Notes under the pieces: model-generated
The model's input: the letters and a program-made list of their open reading frames with translations, nothing else
The model's database searches: none
What the model was told of the DNA's origin: nothing
Origin: Thiomonas sp.
GTDB taxonomy: Bacteria; Pseudomonadota; Gammaproteobacteria; Burkholderiales; Burkholderiaceae_C
Length of the DNA: 7,126 bases
Direction of reading: 5' to 3'
Assembly: GCA_027451915.1 (NCBI GenBank)
Contig: DAIDHU010000144.1
Location: forward strand, 1 to 7,126
Shown: piece after piece, positions 1-5,761 of the stretch
Numbering within the stretch: position 1 is the first letter of the stretch
Layout: each line of letters begins with the position of its first letter
Program-made: the position numbers and the translations under genes

Positions 1-20
1 CTGAGCCACGGCGCCCATCG

Positions 21-1442
21 ATGAACACGCCCGCACCACCGTCCCCCGGAAACGGGCTGCAGGGCACCGAGGAGGTCCTGTACGAGGCGCGCCGGAAGAT
101 CTACGCGCGCTCGGTCACCGGCTTTTTCGCGCGTTGGCGCGTGGCCATGGTCTGGATCACGCAAATCGTGTTCTACGGCCTGCCCTGGCTGCGCTGGGAC
201 CAGCGCCAGGCCATGCTGCTGGACCTGGTGCACCGCAAGTTCTACTTCTTCGGCCTGATCCTGTGGCCCCAGGACGTGATCTTCCTGGCGCTGCTGCTGA
301 TCATCTCTGCCTACGGGCTGTTCCTGTTCACCGCCATCGCGGGGCGGCTGTTCTGCGGCTATGCCTGTCCGCAGACCGTGTATACCCAGATCTTCATGTG
401 GATCGAGCACTGGGTGGAGGGGGATCGCCTGGCGCGCATCCGCCTGGACTCGCAGCCCATGAACCCACGCAAGTTCGCGCGCAAGGCCGCCAAGCACGCG
501 CTGTGGATCGGCGTGGCGCTGTGGACCGGCTTCACCTTCGTAGGCTATTTCACCCCCATCCGCACCCTGGTCCAGGAAGTGCTGACCCTCGGGCTGGGAG
601 GCTGGGAGACCTTCTGGATCCTGTTCTACGGTTTCGCCACCTACGGCAACGCGGGGTTCATGCGCGAGCAGGTGTGCAAGTACATGTGCCCCTATGCGCG
701 ATTCCAGTCGGTGATGTTCGACCGGGACACGCTGATCGTCACTTACGACCCCGAGCGCGGCGAGCCGCGCGGCAAGCGCCGGCGTGAATTGCCGGCGCGC
801 GAGCAGGGCAAGGGCGATTGCGTGGATTGCTCGATCTGCGTGCAGGTGTGCCCGACGGGCATCGACATTCGCGAGGGCCTGCAGTACATGTGCATCGGTT
901 GCGGAGCCTGCGCGGACGCCTGCGACACGGTGATGGACAAGATGAACACGCCGCGTGGGCTGATCCGCTATTCCAGCGAGAACGCGCTGGAGGGGCACTG
1001 GAGCCGGCGCCAGCAGTGGGCGCACCTGCTGCGCCCGCGTATCCTGGTCTACAGCGCCATCCTGGTGGCCATGGTGGGGTTGTTCGTGGGCGGGCTGGCC
1101 ATGCGCCAGACCGTCAAGCTCGACGTCATGCGCGATCGCCGGGTGCTGGCTCGCGAAATCCCTGGCGGCCTCCTGGAGAACGTCTACCAGATCCAGTTGA
1201 TGAACGCCTCCGACACGCCGCGCCGCATGCGCTTCGAAGTGCAGGGGCCCCCCGGCCTGGTGGTGGTGAGTCCGAAGCAGGGCATCGAGCTGGCGGCCTC
1301 CAGCAATGTGCTGCACCCGCTGGAGCTGGCGATTCCGACCGACGGCGCGCGCAGCGGCGTCTACCACGTGGAGATCACCGCCCGCAGCGCAGGCGCGGAT
1401 CCCGTGAGCGTGCACCATGACAGTACCTTCATCGTCCCCTGA
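21..1442 (+). CDS. ccoG: CcoG/RdxA-type cbb3 oxidase assembly factor, polyferredoxin membrane protein
   Basis: A 473-residue inner-membrane iron-sulfur protein of the CcoG (FixG/RdxA) family. Family work assigns it reduction of Cu(II) to Cu(I) for building the copper centre of cbb3 cytochrome c oxidase. Visible helices lie near residues 41-58, 86-106, 158-178, 192-210 and 340-360. The paired cysteine motifs CGYACP (C112, C116) and CKYMCP (C219, C223) are typical of the family. Two full [4Fe-4S] ferredoxin motifs follow: C267-x2-C270-x2-C273-x3-C277-P and C291-x2-C294-x2-C297-x3-C301. Residues 365-473 form the expected periplasmic Ig-like FixG C-terminal domain. Length is normal for the family. 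The ATG at 21 is the only sensible start, since no other ATG precedes the conserved part. No clear Shine-Dalgarno is seen, and a TGA at 2-4 could end an upstream gene such as ccoP. The next gene overlaps the 3' end by 26 nt, so the two are probably co-transcribed. Family assignment is near certain. Confidence 0.97.
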   Translation: MNTPAPPSPGNGLQGTEEVLYEARRKIYARSVTGFFARWRVAMVWITQIVFYGLPWLRWDQRQAMLLDLVHRKFYFFGLILWPQDVIFLALLLIISAYGLFLFTAIAGRLFCGYACPQTVYTQIFMWIEHWVEGDRLARIRLDSQPMNPRKFARKAAKHALWIGVALWTGFTFVGYFTPIRTLVQEVLTLGLGGWETFWILFYGFATYGNAGFMREQVCKYMCPYARFQSVMFDRDTLIVTYDPERGEPRGKRRRELPAREQGKGDCVDCSICVQVCPTGIDIREGLQYMCIGCGACADACDTVMDKMNTPRGLIRYSSENALEGHWSRRQQWAHLLRPRILVYSAILVAMVGLFVGGLAMRQTVKLDVMRDRRVLAREIPGGLLENVYQIQLMNASDTPRRMRFEVQGPPGLVVVSPKQGIELAASSNVLHPLELAIPTDGARSGVYHVEITARSAGADPVSVHHDSTFIVP

Positions 1443-1656
1443 GCCGCGGCGTGCGCAGCCGCGCGACGCGGCAGGCCCCTGGTGGCGCGTACCCGTGCTG
1501 TGGCTGCTGATCGGACTGCTCGGCGCGGTGCTTGCGGCCAGCGTGGTCACGGTGCTGATCGCGCGCCACGCCGCCGACGAGGAGATCGAGGCGCCGGCCC
1601 GGCTGGCGCCCATCGTGCCGCCCGCCGCCAGCGCACCGAGGGCCGGACGGATCTGA
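1417..1656 (+). CDS. fixH: Short FixH/CcoH-like single-pass membrane protein
   Basis: A 79-residue protein with a polar N-terminus, one strong membrane helix at about residues 25-48 preceded by PWWRVP, and a proline/alanine-rich tail. The Pro-Trp-Trp entry into the helix and the position right after ccoG match the N-terminal part of FixH/CcoH proteins, which help assemble cbb3 oxidase. Classical FixH/CcoH is about 150-170 residues and has a periplasmic domain after the helix. Here that domain is missing and only some 30 low-complexity residues remain. The gene begins inside ccoG (26-nt overlap, different frame), so translational coupling is likely. No good ribosome binding site is visible at the ATG. 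The assignment rests on the helix entry, context and orientation rather than on catalytic residues, so it could instead be an unrelated small membrane protein. It looks like a real gene because the hydrophobic block is clean and the next gene on the strand follows closely. Confidence 0.68.
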   Translation: MTVPSSSPEPRRAQPRDAAGPWWRVPVLWLLIGLLGAVLAASVVTVLIARHAADEEIEAPARLAPIVPPAASAPRAGRI

Positions 1657-1680
1657 TCCGGTGTGAACGCATTCGTCTCG

Positions 1681-1695
1681 CGGCCGGTCCGGCCG
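1681..1695 (+). repeat. Perfect GC inverted repeat between the FixH-like gene and the 89-residue membrane protein
   Basis: CGGCCG-GTC-CGGCCG forms a 6-bp perfect stem with a 3-nt loop, seven bases upstream of the GAGGAG ribosome binding site of the next gene. No T run follows, so it is not a convincing terminator. It could modulate expression of the next gene or stabilise processed mRNA, or be chance in GC-rich DNA. Confidence 0.3.
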
Positions 1696-1714
1696 CGCAT
1701 CGAGGAGACCCAGC

Positions 1715-1984
1715 ATGCGTCGTTGCGATGCCGACTACCTGCGCGCCCTGTGGCACGCCTTCCTGGTTGCCCTGGCTGCCAGCGCGGTGATGTTCAGCGT
1801 GCTGGATCCCTCGCGCCACGCCCCGATGGCCCTGGCGCACTGGCCGCCAGCCCTGGTGTATTCCCTGGGATTCTTCGGCCAATGGCTGGCCTGCTGGGCG
1901 GCCAGCGCGCTGAACCTGTGGCTGCTGGCTCGCCGCCCGCCCGGCGCGGGCGACGTGTTCGAGGATCGGGGCGATCCGGGCTAG
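1715..1984 (+). CDS. Small two-helix membrane protein of unknown function
   Basis: An 89-residue protein that I do not recognise. Two hydrophobic segments are evident, about residues 12-30 and 47-72, separated by a short loop containing Asp, Arg and His, with a charged C-terminus (EDRGDPG). A strong ribosome binding site (GGAG at 1704-1707, 7-nt spacer) supports the ATG at 1715. It lies 58 bp after the FixH-like gene on the same strand and converges on fnr, so it is probably the last gene of the cbb3 accessory operon. That position suggests, but does not show, a role in oxidase assembly or the membrane environment. There are no cysteines in a metal-binding arrangement: the two present, C4 and C60, are isolated. 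The reading frame and composition look genuine because hydrophobic and polar blocks alternate cleanly and the start is well supported. Confidence 0.72.
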   Translation: MRRCDADYLRALWHAFLVALAASAVMFSVLDPSRHAPMALAHWPPALVYSLGFFGQWLACWAASALNLWLLARRPPGAGDVFEDRGDPG

Positions 1985-1985
1985 G

Positions 1986-1997
1986 CCGGGGCCCCGG
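1986..1997. terminator. GC palindrome between convergent genes, possible bidirectional terminator
   Basis: CCGGGGCCCCGG is a perfect 12-bp palindrome in the 23-bp gap between the membrane-protein stop (1982-1984) and the fnr stop (2008-2010). An AGGCCT palindrome follows at 1998-2003. The location between convergent genes is where a shared terminator is expected, but there is no T tract on either strand and a perfect palindrome leaves little loop, so intrinsic termination is uncertain. Confidence 0.3.
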
Positions 1998-2007
1998 AGG
2001 CCTGGCC

Positions 2008-2745
2008 TCAGACCTCGTGGTTGAGCAATTCGGCCAGGCCGTCGCGGTTGGTGATGCGCACCTGGCGTTGGGCCACGTGGATCAGCCCGGCCTGGTGAAA
2101 GCGAGACATCAGCCGGCTGACCGTCTCCAGTTTGAGCCCCAGGTAGCTGCCGATTTCCTCGCGGCTCATGCGGAGCACGAATTCGTCGGGAGACAGGCCG
2201 CGCGCCTTGTAGCGCTCGGACAGATCGAGCAGGAAGCGGGCCAGGCGTTCGTCGGCCTGCATGCTGCCCAGCACGAACTGGTCCTGCTGGGCGCGGGCCA
2301 GGCGGTTGCCGATCAGGCAGTGGATCTGGTGCTGCAGCGTGGGCAGTTCGCGCGCGCTGGTCTCCAGCACGCGCACGTCGATCTCGCAGGCCTCGCTGTC
2401 TTCCAGCGCCACCGCCTCGGTCATGTAGATGCGGGTGGAAAATCCCTCCAGACCCATCATCTCCCCGGGCACGTGAAAACCCACGATCTGCTGGCGTCCG
2501 TCGGGGCTGCTTACCATGGATTTGAAGGAGCCCGCATGGACCGAATACACCTTGTCCATGGGCTGCCCACCTTCGAACAGGCGCTCGCCCTTGGTCACCC
2601 GAACGGTGTTCTGCATGATGTCGCGCATGCGCTGCATCTCGTCCGTGGGCAGGGAAATGGGCAGGCAGAAACGGCTCTGGAAGCAGACATCGCAGGGGTG
2701 CGGCTTGTCCATGCGGTGGACGGTGGCGGCGGGTGTCAGCTTCAT
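2008..2745 (-). CDS. fnr: FNR-type oxygen-sensing transcriptional regulator (CRP/FNR family)
   Basis: A 245-residue global regulator that binds DNA as a dimer when its [4Fe-4S] cluster is intact, that is, under low oxygen. The four cluster ligands of E. coli FNR are all present with matching spacing: C18-x2-C21-x5-C27 at the N-terminus and C120 in the sensory domain. A cyclic-nucleotide-binding-like fold spans about residues 45-145, then a long dimerisation helix, then a winged helix-turn-helix at about 190-235. The recognition helix has E207-x2-S210-R211, the residues known to read the TTGAT-N4-ATCAA FNR box. Length matches E. coli FNR closely, supporting the start at 2745. The Shine-Dalgarno upstream is weak, and M12 is a less likely alternative start. 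The gene is convergent with the ccoG group and divergent from the SafE-like gene. In many proteobacteria this regulator activates cbb3 oxidase genes, so the linkage makes sense. Bordetella pertussis calls its homologue btr. Confidence 0.96.
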   Translation of the reverse strand: MKLTPAATVHRMDKPHPCDVCFQSRFCLPISLPTDEMQRMRDIMQNTVRVTKGERLFEGGQPMDKVYSVHAGSFKSMVSSPDGRQQIVGFHVPGEMMGLEGFSTRIYMTEAVALEDSEACEIDVRVLETSARELPTLQHQIHCLIGNRLARAQQDQFVLGSMQADERLARFLLDLSERYKARGLSPDEFVLRMSREEIGSYLGLKLETVSRLMSRFHQAGLIHVAQRQVRITNRDGLAELLNHEV

Positions 2746-2773
2746 GGTTTTTGCTCGGAAAGTTATTGGTTTT

Positions 2774-2782
2774 GTTATATCA
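2774..2782 (-). promoter_or_regulatory. Possible extended -10 promoter for fnr
   Basis: Read on the minus strand this is TGA-TATAAC: a TGn extension followed by a hexamer matching TATAAT at five of six positions. It lies 29 bp upstream of the fnr ATG, giving a predicted leader of about 22 nt. No good -35 is found at 16-18 bp, which fits an extended -10 promoter. The surrounding interval (2746-2804) is AT-rich compared with its neighbours. Confidence 0.42.
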
Positions 2783-2804
2783 CGGAAATGATGAGGATTA
2801 CCTG

Positions 2805-3581
2805 ATGCAGATCAGCCTTTTTCTCACATTGTTACTGATGGGACTGACGGGGGGCTTGCATTGCGCGGCCATGTGTGGCGGATTGGTCGTCGCCGGGGAG
2901 CGCGCGATGCAGCCTACAGGCCCGGCGGCGGGCCTGGCCGGCGCGCGCGAACAGGTGCTCTGGCCGGCCAGGCGCCTGCTCTGGCGCTCGGCGCAGCTGC
3001 AGCTGGGCCGGGTGCTCACCTATGGCCTGCTGGGCCTGGTCGCCGGCGCCATCGGCTCCGGCCTGTGGGCGGTGCAGCTGCGTCCGCTGCAAGTGTTCCT
3101 GTACCTTCTGGGCAACGCCGTGCTGGCCGCCAGCGGAATCTGGCTGATCCTGGCCGCCTTGCGCGGCGAAGGCGGAGTGCGGGCGCCGCATTTCGTCTGG
3201 GCGGAGGTGGTGCGTACCCGGCTGGGCGAGGCAGGGGCGCGGGCCCTGCGCGGCCTGTTGCCCCTGGCGAGCATGCCCCGGCGCCTGGGGGCGGGCCTGC
3301 TGTGGGGCCTGCTGCCCTGCGGACTGGTGTATTCGGCGTTGTCGCTGGCCCTGCTCAGCGCAAGTGCGCTGGGCGGCGCGCTGGGCATGCTGGCCTTCGG
3401 CGTCGGCACGCTGCCGCATATGCTGCTGGCCGGGCACCTGTTGCGCAGGCTCAGCCAGCGCGCCACCGCGCGGGCCGCGCGCCTGGGCGCCGGCGGCGTT
3501 CTGCTGGGTTTCGCCCTGTGGGGCTTGTGGCGCCTGGCGCAGACCGGCGGCCCGGGGGCCTTGCACGGCTACTGTGCCTGA
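2805..3581 (+). CDS. SafE/DsbD_2-type membrane protein (annotated as sulfite exporter TauE/SafE family), probable cbb3-linked metal transporter
   Basis: A 258-residue polytopic membrane protein with about six hydrophobic segments (near 3-30, 69-90, 95-119, 163-186, 188-212, 226-246). Its first helix holds GGLHCAAMCGG (residues 16-26), and a second conserved block reads LLPCGLVYSAL (169-179). Both are hallmarks of the DsbD_2-like family often annotated as sulfite exporter or cytochrome biogenesis protein. These proteins commonly sit in cbb3 oxidase clusters. The H19-C20-x2-M23-C24 array plus C172 and the C-terminal Cys257 suggest thiol/metal handling, plausibly copper, rather than sulfite export; this is inference. 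The ATG at 2805 is preferred over an in-frame ATG at 2733, because GAGGA at 2793-2797 lies 7 nt upstream and the family begins directly with the first helix. The 2733 start would overlap fnr. The gene diverges from fnr, so FNR control is possible. The loop between the first two helices (residues 31-68) is long and GC-driven. Confidence 0.85.
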   Translation: MQISLFLTLLLMGLTGGLHCAAMCGGLVVAGERAMQPTGPAAGLAGAREQVLWPARRLLWRSAQLQLGRVLTYGLLGLVAGAIGSGLWAVQLRPLQVFLYLLGNAVLAASGIWLILAALRGEGGVRAPHFVWAEVVRTRLGEAGARALRGLLPLASMPRRLGAGLLWGLLPCGLVYSALSLALLSASALGGALGMLAFGVGTLPHMLLAGHLLRRLSQRATARAARLGAGGVLLGFALWGLWRLAQTGGPGALHGYCA

Positions 3582-3585
3582 GCGA

Positions 3586-3599
3586 GGGCGCGACCGCCC
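3586..3599 (+). terminator. Weak hairpin after the SafE-like gene
   Basis: GGGCG-CGAC-CGCCC is a perfect 5-bp GC stem with a 4-nt loop, starting 5 nt after the stop codon at 3579-3581 and lying before the convergent Nudix stop at 3614-3616. No T run follows, so it is only a weak terminator candidate. Confidence 0.25.
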
Positions 3600-3613
3600 C
3601 GGCAAGCGACCGA

Positions 3614-4159
3614 CTACGCCACGTCGAAGGTCTGCAGCGCCCAGCCGCGACCGGCGCGCTGCTCGTCGAAATAGCGCCGCAGGGTTTCCGCCACGGCGCG
3701 GAAGGCGATCTGCTCCCAGGGCACTTCCTCGGCGCCGAACAAGGCGGCCTCCAGGGTCTCCGGGCCGGGATCCCAGCGTGGTTCGAGCAGGCGCGCGCGA
3801 TACAAGAGGTAGACCTGGCTGACCGGACGCACGTTGACCACGCTGTACAGCCCTTCGAGTTCCACACGGGTGCCGGCTTCTTCCTGGGTTTCCCGCAGCG
3901 CTCCCTGCTCGGTGGTCTCGTCCAGTTCCATGAATCCCGCCGGGAGGGTCCACAGGCCATGGCGCGGTTCGATGGCGCGGCGACACAGCAGCACCTTGTC
4001 GCGCCACACTGGCAGGGTACCCACGATGTTGCGGGGATTCTCGTACTGGATGTGCGTGCAGGCGGTGCATACCGCCCGCGGGTGCGTGTCGCCTTCCGGC
4101 ACCCGGTGCTCGACCGGTGCGCCGCAGAGATTGCAATGGTGGATGGATGCGCGGTGCAT
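3614..4159 (-). CDS. Nudix hydrolase with N-terminal zinc ribbon
   Basis: A 181-residue pyrophosphohydrolase of the Nudix superfamily. Residues 75-97 carry the Nudix box: G75, E81, then R89-E90 and E93-E94-x-G96, matching G-x5-E-x7-REUxEExGU except that Thr replaces both hydrophobic positions. The glutamates coordinate the catalytic divalent metal. An N-terminal zinc ribbon is visible as C9-x2-C12 and C31-x2-C34, followed by a QYENPRNIVG segment typical of the ribbon-bearing Nudix group (Nudix_N_2). Members are usually annotated as ADP-ribose or NADH pyrophosphatase-like; the exact substrate cannot be read from sequence. The open frame continues upstream to 4417, but that part covers the divergent ferredoxin gene. 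The ATG at 4159 starts just before the zinc ribbon as in homologues. No strong ribosome binding site is seen. It converges with the SafE-like gene (32-bp gap) and diverges from the ferredoxin-reductase (124-bp gap). Confidence 0.9.
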   Translation of the reverse strand: MHRASIHHCNLCGAPVEHRVPEGDTHPRAVCTACTHIQYENPRNIVGTLPVWRDKVLLCRRAIEPRHGLWTLPAGFMELDETTEQGALRETQEEAGTRVELEGLYSVVNVRPVSQVYLLYRARLLEPRWDPGPETLEAALFGAEEVPWEQIAFRAVAETLRRYFDEQRAGRGWALQTFDVA

Positions 4160-4218
4160 GGCTGCTATTTTGACAGGCTCCGCGTGGTTTGCGCCCGACG
4201 TGCGCCAGTGGCGCCCCG

Positions 4219-4224
4219 TATCAT
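4219..4224 (+). promoter_or_regulatory. Possible -10 element for the ferredoxin-reductase gene
   Basis: TATCAT matches the TATAAT consensus at five of six positions and sits 59 bp upstream of the ATG at 4284, within the 124-bp divergent interval. No convincing -35 lies 16-18 bp upstream, so confidence is low. Confidence 0.28.
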
Positions 4225-4283
4225 CCCGGCTTCGATCCGGCGGTCCTGGCATCGGCCGGGCCGCGCGGAGCGCCTCATCGCCC

Positions 4284-5426
4284 ATGCCGACCGTCTCCAT
4301 TCCCGCCCTGGGCCTGCAATTGCAGGCCGAACCCGACGAGAACCTGCTCAAGGTGCTGCGTCGCCATCGCGTGCCCATCGGCTGGTCCTGCAAGCGCGGG
4401 GAGTGCGGGAGCTGCAAATGCGTGCTGGAGCGCGGCGAGGTGGACCTGCGCGGCTACCAGCCTGGCGCGCTGCCGGCCTCGCAGCGTGAGCAGGGAATCA
4501 TCCTGGCCTGCAGCAGCCGCATCGTCGGCGATGTACAACTGGGGCTTGTGGACACCGACGATTACATCGAACACCCACTTCGCAGCCTCGCCTGCCGCGT
4601 GCTTTGGCTGCGCGAGCTGGCGCCGGAGGTGTTCGCGCTGCGCCTGCGCATCGTCGCCGACCTGGCGGAAGGCGCCGAGGATGCGGGAGGCGCAGCGGGT
4701 GGGACGGCGGATGGCACGGCGGATGGCGCCGCCAGCGCGGGCGGGCCGTTCATGTTCTCGGCCGGGCAGTACGCGCACCTGCGGGTGCGCGATGCCCGCG
4801 GCGAGTGGATCGGGCGCGATTTCTCCATGGCTGGCACGCCCGTCGAGGCCGAGTACGACGGGGAACTGGAATTCCACATCCGGCGCACGCCCACCGGCTC
4901 CTTCAGCGGGCTGCTGGGCGGGGCGATCGCCGCCGGCACCGAGCTGCGCCTGGAAGGCCCGATGGGCAAGGCCTATTTCCGCCCCCGTCACGAGGGCCCC
5001 TTGTACGCGGTGGCCGCGGGGACCGGGCTGGGGCCGATGCTCTCGGTGGTGCAGACCGCGCTGGACAACGGCAAGACCGATCCGGTGGTGCTGTACGCGG
5101 GTTTTCGCAACGTGTCCGAGGTCTACGGTGTCGATCGCATGGAGCAGCTGGCCCGCCGGCACGCCAACTTCCGGGCCCACGTGGTGGTCGAGTTCGACGC
5201 GCCCGGCGGCCTGCGCGGCGGGCGCGTGGGCGACGCGCTGTTCGCGGACGTGAAGGACTTGCGCGACGCCAAGGTGTACCTGGCCGGTTCGCCCGCCATG
5301 GTCGAGGCGGTGAGTGCCGAGTTGCTGACACGCGGCCTGGCTTCGCGCGACGTGCATGCCGATGCCTTCTACGCGCCAGCTCCCGAGGCCCTCTCGGCCG
5401 AGCAGGCGGGCGGCGCTCGGGGCTGA
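4284..5426 (+). CDS. [2Fe-2S] ferredoxin / FAD-NAD(P)H reductase fusion oxidoreductase
   Basis: A 380-residue soluble electron-transfer flavoprotein. Residues 1-90 form a plant-type ferredoxin domain with [2Fe-2S] ligands C36-x4-C41-x2-C44 and C76. C46 is an extra cysteine. An FAD-binding barrel follows, with RDFS at 178-181 (the RxYS flavin motif with Phe for Tyr), then an NAD(P)-binding domain with GTGLGP at 246-251 and AGSP at 334-337. Such fusions are often annotated as CDP-6-deoxy-delta-3,4-glucoseen reductase (AscD-like) or as phenol hydroxylase/dioxygenase reductase components. No oxygenase or deoxysugar gene is nearby, so the partner is unknown. Residues 128-154 are a Gly/Ala/Asp-rich insert just before the conserved FSAGQY strand, containing a 12-bp in-frame direct repeat. 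The start at 4284 is chosen because the ferredoxin fold begins at once; the long upstream open frame overlaps the Nudix gene. The possible Shine-Dalgarno, GGAG at 4267-4270, is 13 nt away and weak. Confidence 0.9.
   Translation: MPTVSIPALGLQLQAEPDENLLKVLRRHRVPIGWSCKRGECGSCKCVLERGEVDLRGYQPGALPASQREQGIILACSSRIVGDVQLGLVDTDDYIEHPLRSLACRVLWLRELAPEVFALRLRIVADLAEGAEDAGGAAGGTADGTADGAASAGGPFMFSAGQYAHLRVRDARGEWIGRDFSMAGTPVEAEYDGELEFHIRRTPTGSFSGLLGGAIAAGTELRLEGPMGKAYFRPRHEGPLYAVAAGTGLGPMLSVVQTALDNGKTDPVVLYAGFRNVSEVYGVDRMEQLARRHANFRAHVVVEFDAPGGLRGGRVGDALFADVKDLRDAKVYLAGSPAMVEAVSAELLTRGLASRDVHADAFYAPAPEALSAEQAGGARG
4704..4727 (+). repeat. Two-copy 12-bp in-frame tandem repeat in the ferredoxin-reductase
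   Basis: ACGGCGGATGGC occurs twice back to back without mismatch, encoding Thr-Ala-Asp-Gly twice (residues 141-148). It lies in a low-complexity insert that interrupts the FAD-binding domain and probably forms a flexible surface loop. Because the unit is a multiple of three, copy changes would keep the frame. Confidence 0.85.
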
Positions 5427-5443
5427 TCGAGGGGCGGGGCCGC

Positions 5444-5464
5444 GAAGCCATGGCCCCTGGCTTC
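5444..5464 (+). terminator. Possible terminator of the ferredoxin-reductase gene
   Basis: GAAGCCA (5444-5450) and TGGCTTC (5458-5464) form a perfect 7-bp stem with a 7-nt loop, 18 nt after the stop codon. The following TTCCC is only weakly pyrimidine-rich and has no real T tract. A competing stem, GGGGCC (5436-5441) with GGCCCC (5452-5457), overlaps it, so the two folds exclude each other. Confidence 0.35.
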
Positions 5465-5554
5465 TTCCCGGCTGAAGACGGCCATGACGTTGCTGGCCGG
5501 TTACGAAACGCAGGCGCCCCGGGGGATTTTGCAGGGCCTCGCCGGAGGGTGGTT

Positions 5555-5560
5555 TACAAT
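5555..5560 (+). promoter_or_regulatory. Probable -10 element of the scpB transcript
   Basis: TACAAT, within GGTTTACAATTCC, matches the sigma-70 -10 consensus at five of six positions and is a very common form in betaproteobacteria. A TTG-containing candidate -35 (TTGCAG, 5529-5534) is spaced 20 bp away, longer than optimal. Transcription would start near 5567 and leave a leader of about 257 nt before scpB. Confidence 0.42.
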
Positions 5561-5761
5561 TCCGCAGCATCGTTGTGCCGGAGCAGCCCGCCCGACGGCC
5601 GTGAAGCGGCCGGGGCATCCGGCGCGGCGCCCGGCACGGCTGCCGGCGCAAGCGTGGCAAAGCCCGTTTGCGAAGCAGCACGTTGGCGGTGCGTGCCCCC
5701 GACGCGTGCGCGATGGCGCCGCGGGCCCTGGTGCCAAGGGGGTGCGGCGCATTTCGAATGC

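Noticed and set aside
2733..2804. Upstream ATG extending the SafE-like protein by 24 residues
   Set aside because: It would overlap the fnr start and lacks a ribosome binding site, whereas the ATG at 2805 has GAGGA at 7 nt and begins at the family's first helix.
1663..2805. A 380-codon plus-strand open frame antisense to fnr
   Set aside because: It covers fnr, whose minus-strand product has all FNR hallmarks. The antisense product has GC-driven composition and no family motif.
4170..4175. Perfect TTGACA -35 hexamer between the Nudix and reductase genes
   Set aside because: No -10-like sequence at 15-19 bp downstream; the only decent -10 (4219-4224) is too far away.
2832..4489. Long open frames of 430-540 codons on both strands across the SafE-like and Nudix genes (2832-4136 minus, 2861-4489 plus)
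   Set aside because: Arg/Ala/Gly/Pro-rich shadow frames typical of high GC; the real products here carry clear motifs in other frames.
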